Translations under genes and position numbers: made by a program | The notes under the pieces: generated by a model | What the model was told of the DNA's origin: nothing | Databases searched by the model: none | What the model saw: only the letters and a program-made list of their open reading frames with translations | Shown here: positions 1-6,920 of the stretch, piece by piece | Layout: the number at the start of each line of letters is the position of its first letter | Numbering within the stretch: the stretch's first letter is position 1 | DNA from: RH-AL1 sp964243435 | Lineage (GTDB): Bacteria; Pseudomonadota; Alphaproteobacteria; Rhizobiales; Beijerinckiaceae | NCBI GenBank assembly: GCA_964243435.1 | Contig: CAXTFM010000111.1 | Coordinates: 1 to 11,838, forward strand | Reading direction: 5' to 3' | Length of the DNA: 11,838 bases

Positions 1-414
1 CCGTTCTACACCGCCGTCATCGGCATCGGCCTTTACATGTCCTCGCGCGTGGCGACGCAGGTCACCGCCGGGATCAAGTCGCTGCCGTCGGGACAGCGCA
101 TGGCGGGCACGGCGGTCGGCCTCACCACCGTGCAAACCTACCGCTACATCCTGCTGCCGCTGGCCTACCGCATCATCTTTCCGCCGCTCACCTCCGAGTT
201 CCTGAACACCATCAAGAACACCTCGGTCGCCCTTACCATCGGGCTGCTCGAACTCACCGCCCGCGCCCGCGCCATGCAGGAGTTTTCCTTCCAGGTGTTC
301 GAGGCCTTCTCGGTGGCGGCGCTCATCTACCTCCTGCTCAGCGCGACGATGACGGTCGCGATGCGCCTGATCGAGCGGCGCCTCGTCGTGCCGGGCTTCA
401 ACGCGGGGAGGTAA
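1..414 (+). CDS. gltJ: Polar amino-acid ABC transporter permease, GltJ-like (C-terminal part)
   Basis: This is the last 137 residues of an inner-membrane permease of the His/Glu/Gln/Arg (PAAT) ABC family; its 5' end lies left of the window and the frame is open from base 1. The cytoplasmic EAA loop that docks on the ATPase is visible at about residues 34-61 of the fragment, with the pattern AxGLTTVQTYRYILLPLAYR. It is followed by the typical PPLTSEFLNTIKNTSVA segment and a last hydrophobic stretch near 103-122. The TAA stop overlaps the end of the Shine-Dalgarno region of the next permease, so the two are cotranslated. With the GltK- and GltL-like genes downstream it would form a heterodimeric channel for an acidic or other polar amino acid. 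The Glu/Asp assignment rests on resemblance to the E. coli GltIJK-L order; related systems for other amino acids cannot be excluded. Confidence 0.88.
   Translation, partial: PFYTAVIGIGLYMSSRVATQVTAGIKSLPSGQRMAGTAVGLTTVQTYRYILLPLAYRIIFPPLTSEFLNTIKNTSVALTIGLLELTARARAMQEFSFQVFEAFSVAALIYLLLSATMTVAMRLIERRLVVPGFNAGR
407..411 (+). promoter_or_regulatory. Ribosome binding site of the GltK-like gene
   Basis: A perfect GGAGG sits 8 bases before the ATG at 420 and runs into the TAA stop of the preceding permease. It supports the chosen start and tight translational linkage of the two permeases. Confidence 0.75.
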
Positions 415-419
415 GCGCC

Positions 420-1112
420 ATGTTCGCGAACTTCGACTTCGGCGTGATCTTGCGGAGCATGCCCTACCTGTTCGAGCAGGGCATGACCTTCACCCTGGAG
501 CTGACGGCGATCGCGACCGTGCTCGGCGTGATCTTCGGCACCCTGCTCGCGATGATGCGCCTGTCCTCCAAGCCGCTCCTGTCCGGCTTCGCGGCGAGCT
601 ACACCAACCTGATGCGCTCGCTGCCCCTCGTGCTGGTGATCTTCCTGTTCTACTTCCTGATGCCCTATGTCGGCCAAGCGGTGCTGCACACCGACCAGCC
701 GATCCAGTTCGGCGCCCTGTCCTCGACCATCACCACCTTCACCATGTTCGAGGCGGCCTACTTCTCCGAGATCATGCGCGCCGGCATCCAGGCGATCCCG
801 CGCGGCCAGTTCGCGGCCGGCTACGCCATCGGGCTGAACTACCGCGAGGTGATGCGCTTCGTGGTGCTGCCGCAAGCGTTCCGCAACATGCTGCCGGTGA
901 TCTTCACGCAGACCATCGTGCTGTTCCAGGACACGTCGCTCGTTTACGTGCTGTCGATCACCGACTTCCTCGGCGCGGCGTCGAAGATCGCGCAACGCGA
1001 CGGTCGGCTGACCGAGATGTACCTGTTCGTGGCGCTCGTCTACTTCGTCATCAGTTTTTGCAGCTCGACCCTCGTCAAGCGCCTCCAGTCCAGAATAAGC
1101 ATCGTGCGTTAG
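420..1112 (+). CDS. gltK: Polar amino-acid ABC transporter permease, GltK-like
   Basis: A 230-residue inner-membrane permease, the usual length for GltK/GlnP-type subunits. Hydrophobic segments are visible near residues 25-46, 68-86, 153-176 and 201-219. The SLPLVLVIFLFYFLMPY stretch (68-83) and EAAYFSEIMRAGIQAIPRGQ (111-130) are hallmarks of the PAAT family. The EAA loop at 130-159 (AIGLNYREVMRFVVLPQAFR) contacts the ATPase. The ATG at 420 has a GGAGG 8 bases upstream and lies 5 bases after the previous stop. It would pair with the GltJ-like permease to form the channel powered by the ATPase encoded next. Substrate specificity normally depends on the periplasmic binding protein, whose gene is not in the window, so Glu/Asp is an inference from family and gene order. 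Confidence 0.9.
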   Translation: MFANFDFGVILRSMPYLFEQGMTFTLELTAIATVLGVIFGTLLAMMRLSSKPLLSGFAASYTNLMRSLPLVLVIFLFYFLMPYVGQAVLHTDQPIQFGALSSTITTFTMFEAAYFSEIMRAGIQAIPRGQFAAGYAIGLNYREVMRFVVLPQAFRNMLPVIFTQTIVLFQDTSLVYVLSITDFLGAASKIAQRDGRLTEMYLFVALVYFVISFCSSTLVKRLQSRISIVR

Positions 1113-1124
1113 GAGCGCAGCCCC

Positions 1125-1862
1125 GTGCGGATGATCGAGATCGACAAGGTCAGCAAATGGTACAACCCGACCTTTCAGGTACTGAAGGACTGTACCACGG
1201 GCGTCGACAAGGGCGAGGTCGTGGTGGTGTGCGGCCCGTCGGGCTCGGGCAAATCGACCCTCATCAAGACGGTCAACGGGCTTGAACCGATCCAGTCCGG
1301 TGCGATCCGCGTCGACGGCATCGGCGTCACCGACCCCAAGACCAACCTGCCGAGCCTGCGCGCCCGCGTCGGCATGGTGTTCCAGCACTTCGAGCTGTTC
1401 CCGCACCTGCGCATCGTCGAAAACCTGTGCCTCGGGCAGATGCGGGTGCTCGGGCGCTCGCGCGAGGCGTCGAGCGCCAAGGCGATGAAGCTCCTGGAGC
1501 GGGTCGGCCTCAAGGTCCACGCGCAGAAGTATCCGGGACAGCTTTCCGGTGGCCAGCAGCAGCGCGTCGCCATTGCCCGCGCCCTCGTCATGGACCCGAT
1601 CTGCATGCTGTTCGACGAGCCGACCTCGGCGCTCGACCCGGAAATGATCAACGAGGTCCTCGACGTCATGGTCGAACTCGCAAAGGAAGGCATGACCATG
1701 ATGGTCGTGACCCACGAGATGGGCTTCGCCCGTCAGGTCGCCGACCGCGTCATCTTCATGGATGCCGGCGAGATCGTGGAGGACGCGCGCAAGGACGACT
1801 TCTTCGCGACCCCGCGCAGCAAGCGCGCCCAGGCCTTCCTGTCGAAGATCCTGTCGCACTGA
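1125..1862 (+). CDS. gltL: Polar amino-acid ABC transporter ATPase, GltL-like
   Basis: A 245-residue cytoplasmic ATPase that drives the two permeases before it. All ABC motifs are intact: Walker A GPSGSGKST (37-45), Q-loop Gln87 in MVFQHFELFPH, signature LSGGQQQ (140-146), Walker B CMLFDEP with Asp164-Glu165, and switch His197 in VVTHEMGFA. The FELFPHL and MTMMVVTHEMGFARQVADRV wording is typical of the GlnQ/GltL/HisP group. The start is chosen as GTG at 1125, because AGGAG at 1111-1115 lies 9 bases upstream and overlaps the TAG stop of the permease; an ATG two codons later (1131) is the alternative. The gene ends only 3 bases from the stop of the convergent hydrolase, with no visible terminator between them. 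Confidence 0.93.
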   Translation: MRMIEIDKVSKWYNPTFQVLKDCTTGVDKGEVVVVCGPSGSGKSTLIKTVNGLEPIQSGAIRVDGIGVTDPKTNLPSLRARVGMVFQHFELFPHLRIVENLCLGQMRVLGRSREASSAKAMKLLERVGLKVHAQKYPGQLSGGQQQRVAIARALVMDPICMLFDEPTSALDPEMINEVLDVMVELAKEGMTMMVVTHEMGFARQVADRVIFMDAGEIVEDARKDDFFATPRSKRAQAFLSKILSH

Positions 1863-1865
1863 GGC

Positions 1866-2879
1866 TCACGCCGCCAGCCACGCCGCCACCTGCCCCTTGA
1901 GGAAAGCCGCGTCGGCCGGTGCCGCATTGGGGTTGCCGGCGCGGTGGCCCCACACGCTCGGGATCGGCCGCAGCGCGCCGCGCTTGAGGTGGGGCAGCTC
2001 GGCCGCGTTGTCGGCGACGCGGAAGTACAGGTCGGTTTCGCACGGCATCAGCAGCACCCGCGCGTCGATGGCGGCGAGCGCGCGCGCGATGTCGCCGCCG
2101 TAGCCGGGGTCGGCCGAAACGTCGCCGTGGCTCCACGCGAGGGCCTGCGCGTAGAGGTTGGCGGCGCGGCGCGTGGCGAAGCGCTCGGCCCAATCCGTTC
2201 TCAGGAACGTCTCGAGGTCCGGGGCGCCCAGCGCCGTGCGGTGCAGGCCGGCGCGGTAGAAGTCCTGGCTCAGGCCCCAGCCGGCGTAGATGTGCCCGAA
2301 GGCGCGCAGCGACGGCGCCGGCTCGGCCGAGAAACGGCCGTTGCCCAGGTGCTCGGGCGCCGCTTCCAGCGTGCGCAGCAGGCCGGACAGGAACACCCTG
2401 TTGTGGGTGGCGCAGCGGGCGCTGCCGCATACCACGATCGCGCGCTCCACCATGGCGGGGTAGAGCGCCGCCCAGTGATAGGCCTGCATGCCGCCCATGG
2501 AGAATCCGTACACCGCTGCCAGCCGCTCCACGCCGAACAGTTGGGTGATGAGGCGATGCTGGGCGTGGACGTTGTCGGCGAGGGTGACGAGGAGGGGAAA
2601 GCCCGGCGTTTCCGCCGCGCCGGACGACTCGCCGTTGGAGAACATGCCGACGGACACGACGCACCAGCGGGTGGGGTCGAGGATGCCGTCCGGCGCGATC
2701 AGCCAGCGCATGTCGGCGAGGGCGGCGGAATAGCTGCTGGGATAGAGCACGAGGTTGTCGCGCGCCGCGTTGGGCGTGCCGTGGCGCTCCCAGGCGAGGC
2801 GGGCGCCGCGGATTACCCCGCCGCGCTCGACGGCGAGGTCGCCGAGGTCGAAGTAGCCGGCATCGCACTCCCAATCCAT
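1866..2879 (-). CDS. Alpha/beta hydrolase of the homoserine O-acetyltransferase (MetX)-like family
   Basis: A 337-residue alpha/beta-fold enzyme. The nucleophile elbow is GFSMGG (125-130) with Ser127. The likely acid is Asp283 in CETDLYF and the likely base is His312 in WGHRAGNP, so a full Ser-Asp-His triad can be proposed. The layout (RWCVVSVGMFSNGESSG near 71-87, then the elbow followed by MQAYHWAALYP) is that of the MetX/esterase branch, but the elbow reads GFSMGG rather than the GPSMGG usual in true MetX, and there is no methionine gene nearby. A hydrolase, acting on an ester, thioester or amide made or imported by this operon, is therefore more likely than homoserine acetylation. It is the last gene of the seven-gene operon. 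The ATG at 2879 has a strong GAGGAGG before it. No signal peptide is seen, so it is cytoplasmic. Confidence 0.85.
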   Translation of the reverse strand: MDWECDAGYFDLGDLAVERGGVIRGARLAWERHGTPNAARDNLVLYPSSYSAALADMRWLIAPDGILDPTRWCVVSVGMFSNGESSGAAETPGFPLLVTLADNVHAQHRLITQLFGVERLAAVYGFSMGGMQAYHWAALYPAMVERAIVVCGSARCATHNRVFLSGLLRTLEAAPEHLGNGRFSAEPAPSLRAFGHIYAGWGLSQDFYRAGLHRTALGAPDLETFLRTDWAERFATRRAANLYAQALAWSHGDVSADPGYGGDIARALAAIDARVLLMPCETDLYFRVADNAAELPHLKRGALRPIPSVWGHRAGNPNAAPADAAFLKGQVAAWLAA

Positions 2880-2883
2880 GCGT

Positions 2884-2890
2884 CCTCCTC
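2884..2890 (-). promoter_or_regulatory. Ribosome binding site of the MetX-like hydrolase gene
   Basis: Read on the minus strand this is GAGGAGG, with 4 bases to the ATG at 2879. It overlaps the TGA stop (2891-2889) of the AtzH-like gene, so ribosomes ending there could restart. It is the strongest Shine-Dalgarno site inside this operon, where most other starts rely on overlap. Confidence 0.7.
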
Positions 2891-3281
2891 AGGCGGTGGG
2901 CGGGATGATGGAAACGTGCGCGGCGATCACCTTCCAGCCGACGTCGGGGAAGCGCACCCAGGTCTGGCTTTGCCGGCCGACCCCGTCCTGTCCGCGCGGC
3001 TTGTATTCGAGGTTCACCGTGGCGAGGTCGCGGCCGACGGTCAGGATTTCCAACCGGAGGCGTCGCTCCTTCGAGCCGCCCGGCACCGGCACGGCGGCGA
3101 CGCGCGCGGCATGGATCGCGGCAAAGCCGTAGCCGTTCTCGCGCGGGGCGTAGCGGATCGTGTGCGAACTGTCCCAGAAGGTCGCGTCGAGCACCGCGAC
3201 GTCCTTGTCGATCAGGGCCTGCTCGTAGCGCTCGAACAGGGCGGCGACGTCGGCCACCACGTCGGGGTCGTTCAGGGTCAC
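2889..3281 (-). CDS. DUF3225 (AtzH/HpxZ-like) NTF2-fold protein
   Basis: A 130-residue protein of the NTF2/SnoaL-like superfamily, DUF3225 branch. That branch includes AtzH, reported to turn 1,3-dicarboxyurea into allophanate in cyanuric-acid breakdown, and HpxZ of oxalurate catabolism. It starts with an amphipathic helix (VVADVAALFERYEQALIDKD), then the typical FWDSSHTIRYAPRENGYGF block (35-53) and a C-terminal QTWVRFPDVGWKVIAAHVS strand pair (106-124). Tyr19 and Arg43 fall where, from memory of the AtzH work, Tyr22 and Arg46 were found important; this needs an alignment. The GTG start at 3281 overlaps the amidase TGA by 4 bases (GTGA), and the whole fold fits after it. These proteins are usually encoded beside amidases, as here. 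Its chemistry in this operon is unknown; it may be a decarboxylating amidohydrolase or an amidase partner. Confidence 0.87.
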   Translation of the reverse strand: MTLNDPDVVADVAALFERYEQALIDKDVAVLDATFWDSSHTIRYAPRENGYGFAAIHAARVAAVPVPGGSKERRLRLEILTVGRDLATVNLEYKPRGQDGVGRQSQTWVRFPDVGWKVIAAHVSIIPPTA

Positions 3282-4471
3282 GCGTTGTCCTCCAGGGCCA
3301 GCGCCACGCGCATGAGGTCGAGGTCGGCGCCGCGCCCGCCGACGATCGACAGGCCGATGGGTGCGCCGTTCACCACCGTTCCGGGCAGGTTGACCTGCGG
3401 CACGCCGGCGAGGCCGCCGTGGCAGGTCAGGCAGGTGATGCGTTCGCGCAACGCTTGCGTGGCGGCGAGCGGCAGACCGCGCAGGGGCGCGGGGAACGGC
3501 GTCGTCGGCAGGCACAGGATCGTGCCGGGCGGCAGAAGATGGCGCAGGCGGGCGCGCACTTCGCCCCGCATCAGCGCCGCCGCGTTGCGCTCGGCCTCCG
3601 TCATCATCGAGCCCTGCACGAGGGCGCGGGCGACGCCGAAGGCGAGGCGCGGGTTGTACACGTCGAGCCACGGCGCGAAGGTGGCATAGGCTTCCGAGCC
3701 TTGGAGCACGCGCTGCGCGCGCTGCCACACCGACAGGCCCTGCGGCGCCATCGTCACGTCGCGGCGTTGGCCGACGAGGGCGGCGAGGCGCTCGACCAAC
3801 GGGTGCAGCGCAGCCTCGACAGCCTCGTCGGCGAAGCCGAAGGCGTCGGTGGCGACGAGCAGCGTGCGAGGGAGCGCCGTCGGCGGCGCACCGCCGAGCA
3901 GCACCTGTCCGACGCGGGCGAAGGTTACGGCGTCGCGGGCGAACCAGCCGCAGGTGTCGGAGCCCGGCGCCTGTACCGTGATGCCGGCCATGTCGAGGCG
4001 CCCGTGCGTCGGGCGGATGCCGTAAAGCCCGCAGAAGCTCGCCGGCACGCGTACCGAGCCGCCGGTGTCGGTACCGAGCGCGAAGTCGCAGGCGCCGGCT
4101 GCCACCGCCGAGGCCGAGCCGCTCGAAGAGCCGCCGGGCACGCGGTCGGGCGTGACGGGGTTCTCCGGCGTGCCGTGGTGGGCGTTCTCGCCGAGGATGC
4201 CGAGCGACACCTCGTCCGTCACCGTCTTGCCGATGACGGACGCGCCGGCGTCGAGGAGCTGCCGCACCACCGGCGCGTGGTGCCGGGGCGTGGGATAGGC
4301 GCGCGGCCAGTCCGGGTTGCCGCCGCCGGTCGCTACGCCGGAGAGGTCGATCAGATCCTTCACGGCGAAGGTCAGGCCGGCGAGCGGGCCGTGCGCGGCA
4401 CCGTCGACGCGCGCCCGCGGGCCGGGAAGGAAGGCGTCGCGCCGCGATGCGTCGTCGGCGGATGCGGTCAC
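3278..4471 (-). CDS. Amidase-signature hydrolase, AMI1-like
   Basis: A 397-residue cytoplasmic amidase that hydrolyses a C-N amide bond to a carboxylate and ammonia or an amine. The Ser-cisSer-Lys catalytic set is visible: Lys38 in GLTFAVKDLID, Ser115 in VPGGSSSGSA and Ser139 in GTDTGGSVRVPAS. These spacings, and the phrases GNPDWPRAYPT, GENAHHGTPENPVTPDRVPG and DTCGWFARDAVTF, closely recall the short plant AMI1 (indole-3-acetamide hydrolase) type rather than the longer AtzE, AtzF or GatA proteins. Start: GTG at 4471 overlaps the ATPase stop by 4 bases (GTGA) and puts the catalytic Lys at the expected distance; the open frame continues upstream but has no family resemblance there. Likely substrate: a small amide brought in by the ABC transporter encoded just upstream. 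Indole-3-acetamide is one possibility, not shown. Confidence 0.93.
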   Translation of the reverse strand: MTASADDASRRDAFLPGPRARVDGAAHGPLAGLTFAVKDLIDLSGVATGGGNPDWPRAYPTPRHHAPVVRQLLDAGASVIGKTVTDEVSLGILGENAHHGTPENPVTPDRVPGGSSSGSASAVAAGACDFALGTDTGGSVRVPASFCGLYGIRPTHGRLDMAGITVQAPGSDTCGWFARDAVTFARVGQVLLGGAPPTALPRTLLVATDAFGFADEAVEAALHPLVERLAALVGQRRDVTMAPQGLSVWQRAQRVLQGSEAYATFAPWLDVYNPRLAFGVARALVQGSMMTEAERNAAALMRGEVRARLRHLLPPGTILCLPTTPFPAPLRGLPLAATQALRERITCLTCHGGLAGVPQVNLPGTVVNGAPIGLSIVGGRGADLDLMRVALALEDNA

Positions 4472-6096
4472 GAGGCGTCGCGCTCCTGCCAGCCGTCTTG
4501 CCAAGCACCGCCGGGCACGGCGGCGAACAGCGCCTTGGTGTAGGGGTGCTGCGGCCGGAAAAAGATGTCGGTTGTCGCCGCCGTCTCGACCACCAGTCCG
4601 CCGCGCATCACGGCGATGCGGTCGCAAACCTGAAGCGCCACGCGCAGGTCGTGTGTGACGAACAGCATGGTCAGGTGCAGCCGCGCCTTGATGTCGGCAA
4701 GCAGCGCGAGGACCTGCGCCTGCACCGACACGTCGAGGGCGGAGACCGGCTCGTCGGCGACCAGCACCTGCGGGTGCAGCGCCAGGGCGCGGGCGATGCC
4801 GATGCGTTGGCGCTGGCCGCCCGAGAACTCGTGGGGGTAGCGCCGCGCGGCAGCCGCGTCGAGGCCGACGAGGGCGAGCAGCGCCCTGGCCTCCTCGCGC
4901 GCCCGCATCGGAGGGGTGCCGTGGATGATCGGTCCTTCCGCGACGATGTCGACCACGCGCTGGCGCGGGTCGAGGGAAGCGTAAGGGTCCTGGAACACCA
5001 TCTGCACCCGCTTGCGGACCGGACGCAGCTGCCGGCGTGACCAGCGCGCGATGTCCGTGCCGTCCAGGCGGATGGAGCCGGCGTCGACCGGCAGCAGCCG
5101 GGTCACGGCACGCGCCAGCGTGCTCTTGCCCGAGCCGCTTTCCCCGACGACACCCAGCGTCTCGCCGCGGCGCAGGTCGAGGTCGACGCCGGCGAGCGCG
5201 CGGGTGACGCGGCCGCCGAAGAGGCCGCGTGCGCCGTATGTCTTGCTGACGCCGCGCGCCTCGATCATCGCCGGCTCGCCGCTGGCCGGTCGTGGCGGCG
5301 GCGGCGCCAGCTTCGGCACCGCCGCGACCAGCGCCCTGGTGTAAGGGTGCGTCGGCGCGCCGAGCACGGCCGCCGCCGTGCCGCGCTCGACGAGGCGGCC
5401 GTGCTGCAACACCGCCACCTCGTCGGCGATGTCGGCGACGACGCCGAAGTCGTGGGTGATGAACAGCACCGCGGTGCCGTGCTCGCGCTGGAGTCCGCGG
5501 ATGAGGTGGAGGATCTGCGCCTGGGTGGTCACGTCGAGCGCGGTGGTCGGTTCGTCGGCGATGAGGAGGCGGGGTCCGAGCGCCAGCGCCATGGCGATCA
5601 TCGCCCGCTGCCGCTGCCCGCCGCTCAGCTGGTGCGGGTAGGAGCGCAGGAGGTGCGCCGGCTCCGGCAGGTGAACGTCGTCCAGCAGCTTGAGGATGCG
5701 GGTGCGCCGCGCCGCGCGCCCGAGCCGGGTGTGGATGCGCAGTACCTCGTCGAGCTGCCGGCCAATCCGGTGCAACGGGTTCAGCGCCGTCATCGGTTCC
5801 TGGAAGATCATGGCGATGGCCGCGCCGCGGATGGCGCGCAGCCGTGCGGGTCGGGCGCGGGCAAGGTCCTCGTCCCCGAAAAGGATACGCCCGCCGGCGA
5901 CCCGCACGCGCGGGCCGGGGAGCAGGCCGAGGATCGCACGCGCCACCATGGACTTGCCCGAGCCGCTTTCCCCAACGAGGCAGGTGACGCGGCCGGGCCG
6001 CAGCGCGAGGTCGAGGCCGTCGACCGCGTGGGGACGGTCGGCGCCCGGCGGCAGGGCGATCGTCAGCCCCTCGATCGCGAGGACGGCGTCGCTCAT
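4468..6096 (-). CDS. Peptide/nickel-type ABC transporter, fused double ATPase (DppD-DppF type)
   Basis: A 542-residue cytoplasmic protein holding two complete ABC ATPase domains, as in GsiA or YejF. Domain 1 has Walker A GESGSGKS (42-49), Gln99, signature LSGGQRQ (157-163), Walker B LLIADEP (Asp181-Glu182) and His215. Domain 2 has Walker A GESGSGKST (318-326), Gln369, signature FSGGQRQ (424-430), Walker B VLVADEP (Asp448-Glu449) and His482. Both carry the HPYTRAL/HPYTKAL tail (250-256 and 517-523) diagnostic of the oligopeptide/dipeptide/nickel group. A proline-rich linker lies near 261-275. Both sites look catalytically intact. The ATG at 6096 overlaps the permease stop by 4 bases (ATGA), and its own stop overlaps the amidase start. 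It powers the DppB/DppC-like channel encoded upstream. Confidence 0.95.
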   Translation of the reverse strand: MSDAVLAIEGLTIALPPGADRPHAVDGLDLALRPGRVTCLVGESGSGKSMVARAILGLLPGPRVRVAGGRILFGDEDLARARPARLRAIRGAAIAMIFQEPMTALNPLHRIGRQLDEVLRIHTRLGRAARRTRILKLLDDVHLPEPAHLLRSYPHQLSGGQRQRAMIAMALALGPRLLIADEPTTALDVTTQAQILHLIRGLQREHGTAVLFITHDFGVVADIADEVAVLQHGRLVERGTAAAVLGAPTHPYTRALVAAVPKLAPPPPRPASGEPAMIEARGVSKTYGARGLFGGRVTRALAGVDLDLRRGETLGVVGESGSGKSTLARAVTRLLPVDAGSIRLDGTDIARWSRRQLRPVRKRVQMVFQDPYASLDPRQRVVDIVAEGPIIHGTPPMRAREEARALLALVGLDAAAARRYPHEFSGGQRQRIGIARALALHPQVLVADEPVSALDVSVQAQVLALLADIKARLHLTMLFVTHDLRVALQVCDRIAVMRGGLVVETAATTDIFFRPQHPYTKALFAAVPGGAWQDGWQERDAS

Positions 6097-6920
6097 CGTT
6101 CCCGCAGCCTCGGGTTCAGAGCCTCGTTCAGCCCGTCGCCGATCAGGTTGATGGCGAGCACGGTGAGCAGGATGGCGATGCCGGGGAAGGTGCAGATCCA
6201 CCAGGCCGAGCGCAGCACGAGGCGGCCGGCGCTGATGATGAGGCCCCAACTCATCACGTTGGGGTCGCCGAGCCCGAGGAAGGCGAGGCCGGCTTCGAGC
6301 AGGATCGCGGTGCCGATCAGCAGCGAGCCGAACGCGATGACCGTCGACGCGCAGTTCGGCAGGAGGTGGCGGAAGATGATGCGGGCGTCGCCGGCGCCGA
6401 GGGCGGCGCAGGCCTGCACGAATTCGCGGCCACCGAGCGCCGCGAACTCCCCGCGCACCAGGCGGGCGATGCCGGGCCAGGTCACGGCGGCGATGGCGAC
6501 GATCTCGCTGCCCACCGACGGCGACAGGATGGCGACGATGAGGATGGCGAAGACGAAGGCGGGAATGGTTTGGAAGAACTCCGTGACCCGCATCAGCACC
6601 ACTTCGACCGGGCCGCGGTAGTAGCCGGCGAGGCCGCCGACGGCGACGCCGAACGCGATGGCCCCGCACGTCGCCACCACCCCGATGAGCAGCGAGGTGC
6701 GGGCGCCGTAGGCGATCTCGGCGGCGACGTCGCGCCCCAGCGTGTCCGTGCCGAGGAGGAAGCGGGTGCCCGGCGGTTGCAGCGCCGGCCCGGCGAGGCG
6801 GAACGGGTCGCCGGGGTAGAGCAGGGGCGCAAGGACGACCACGAGGAGCAGGCACGCGATCACCAGGGCGCCGAACAGGGCGGGGCGGTTGCGGGCGAAG
6901 CGCTGCAACCCCGCCCGCAT
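6093..6920 (-). CDS. Peptide/nickel-type ABC transporter permease, DppC-like
   Basis: A 275-residue inner-membrane permease. The N-terminal OppC-type segment with a first membrane helix (about 13-34) is followed by the motif FLLGTDTLGRDVAAEIAYGA (54-73), characteristic of DppC/OppC subunits. Further hydrophobic segments lie near 76-98, 119-134, 194-214 and 245-262. The EAA loop for ATPase docking is at 166-189 (ACAALGAGDARIIFRHLLPN), and the GLAFLGLGDPNVMSWG segment (211-226) is also standard. The ATG at 6920 shares one base with the stop of the DppB-like gene (TGATG), so translation is probably coupled. It pairs with that subunit to form the channel. Confidence 0.94.
   Translation of the reverse strand: MRAGLQRFARNRPALFGALVIACLLLVVVLAPLLYPGDPFRLAGPALQPPGTRFLLGTDTLGRDVAAEIAYGARTSLLIGVVATCGAIAFGVAVGGLAGYYRGPVEVVLMRVTEFFQTIPAFVFAILIVAILSPSVGSEIVAIAAVTWPGIARLVRGEFAALGGREFVQACAALGAGDARIIFRHLLPNCASTVIAFGSLLIGTAILLEAGLAFLGLGDPNVMSWGLIISAGRLVLRSAWWICTFPGIAILLTVLAINLIGDGLNEALNPRLRER

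Noticed and set aside
327..1859. A 510-codon minus-strand open frame antisense to the GltK- and GltL-like genes.
   Set aside because: It is a shadow of the ABC genes, with a His/Arg/Asp/Glu-rich sequence and no family resemblance.
1944..3689. A 581-codon plus-strand open frame antisense to the three enzyme genes.
   Set aside because: It has compositionally biased translation and no motif, and it covers three well-supported genes with intact catalytic residues on the other strand.
4472..4627. A longer amidase N-terminus starting at 4627.
   Set aside because: The added residues are an Arg-rich out-of-frame reading of the ATPase gene. The GTG at 4471 overlaps the ATPase stop and gives the normal AMI1-type length.
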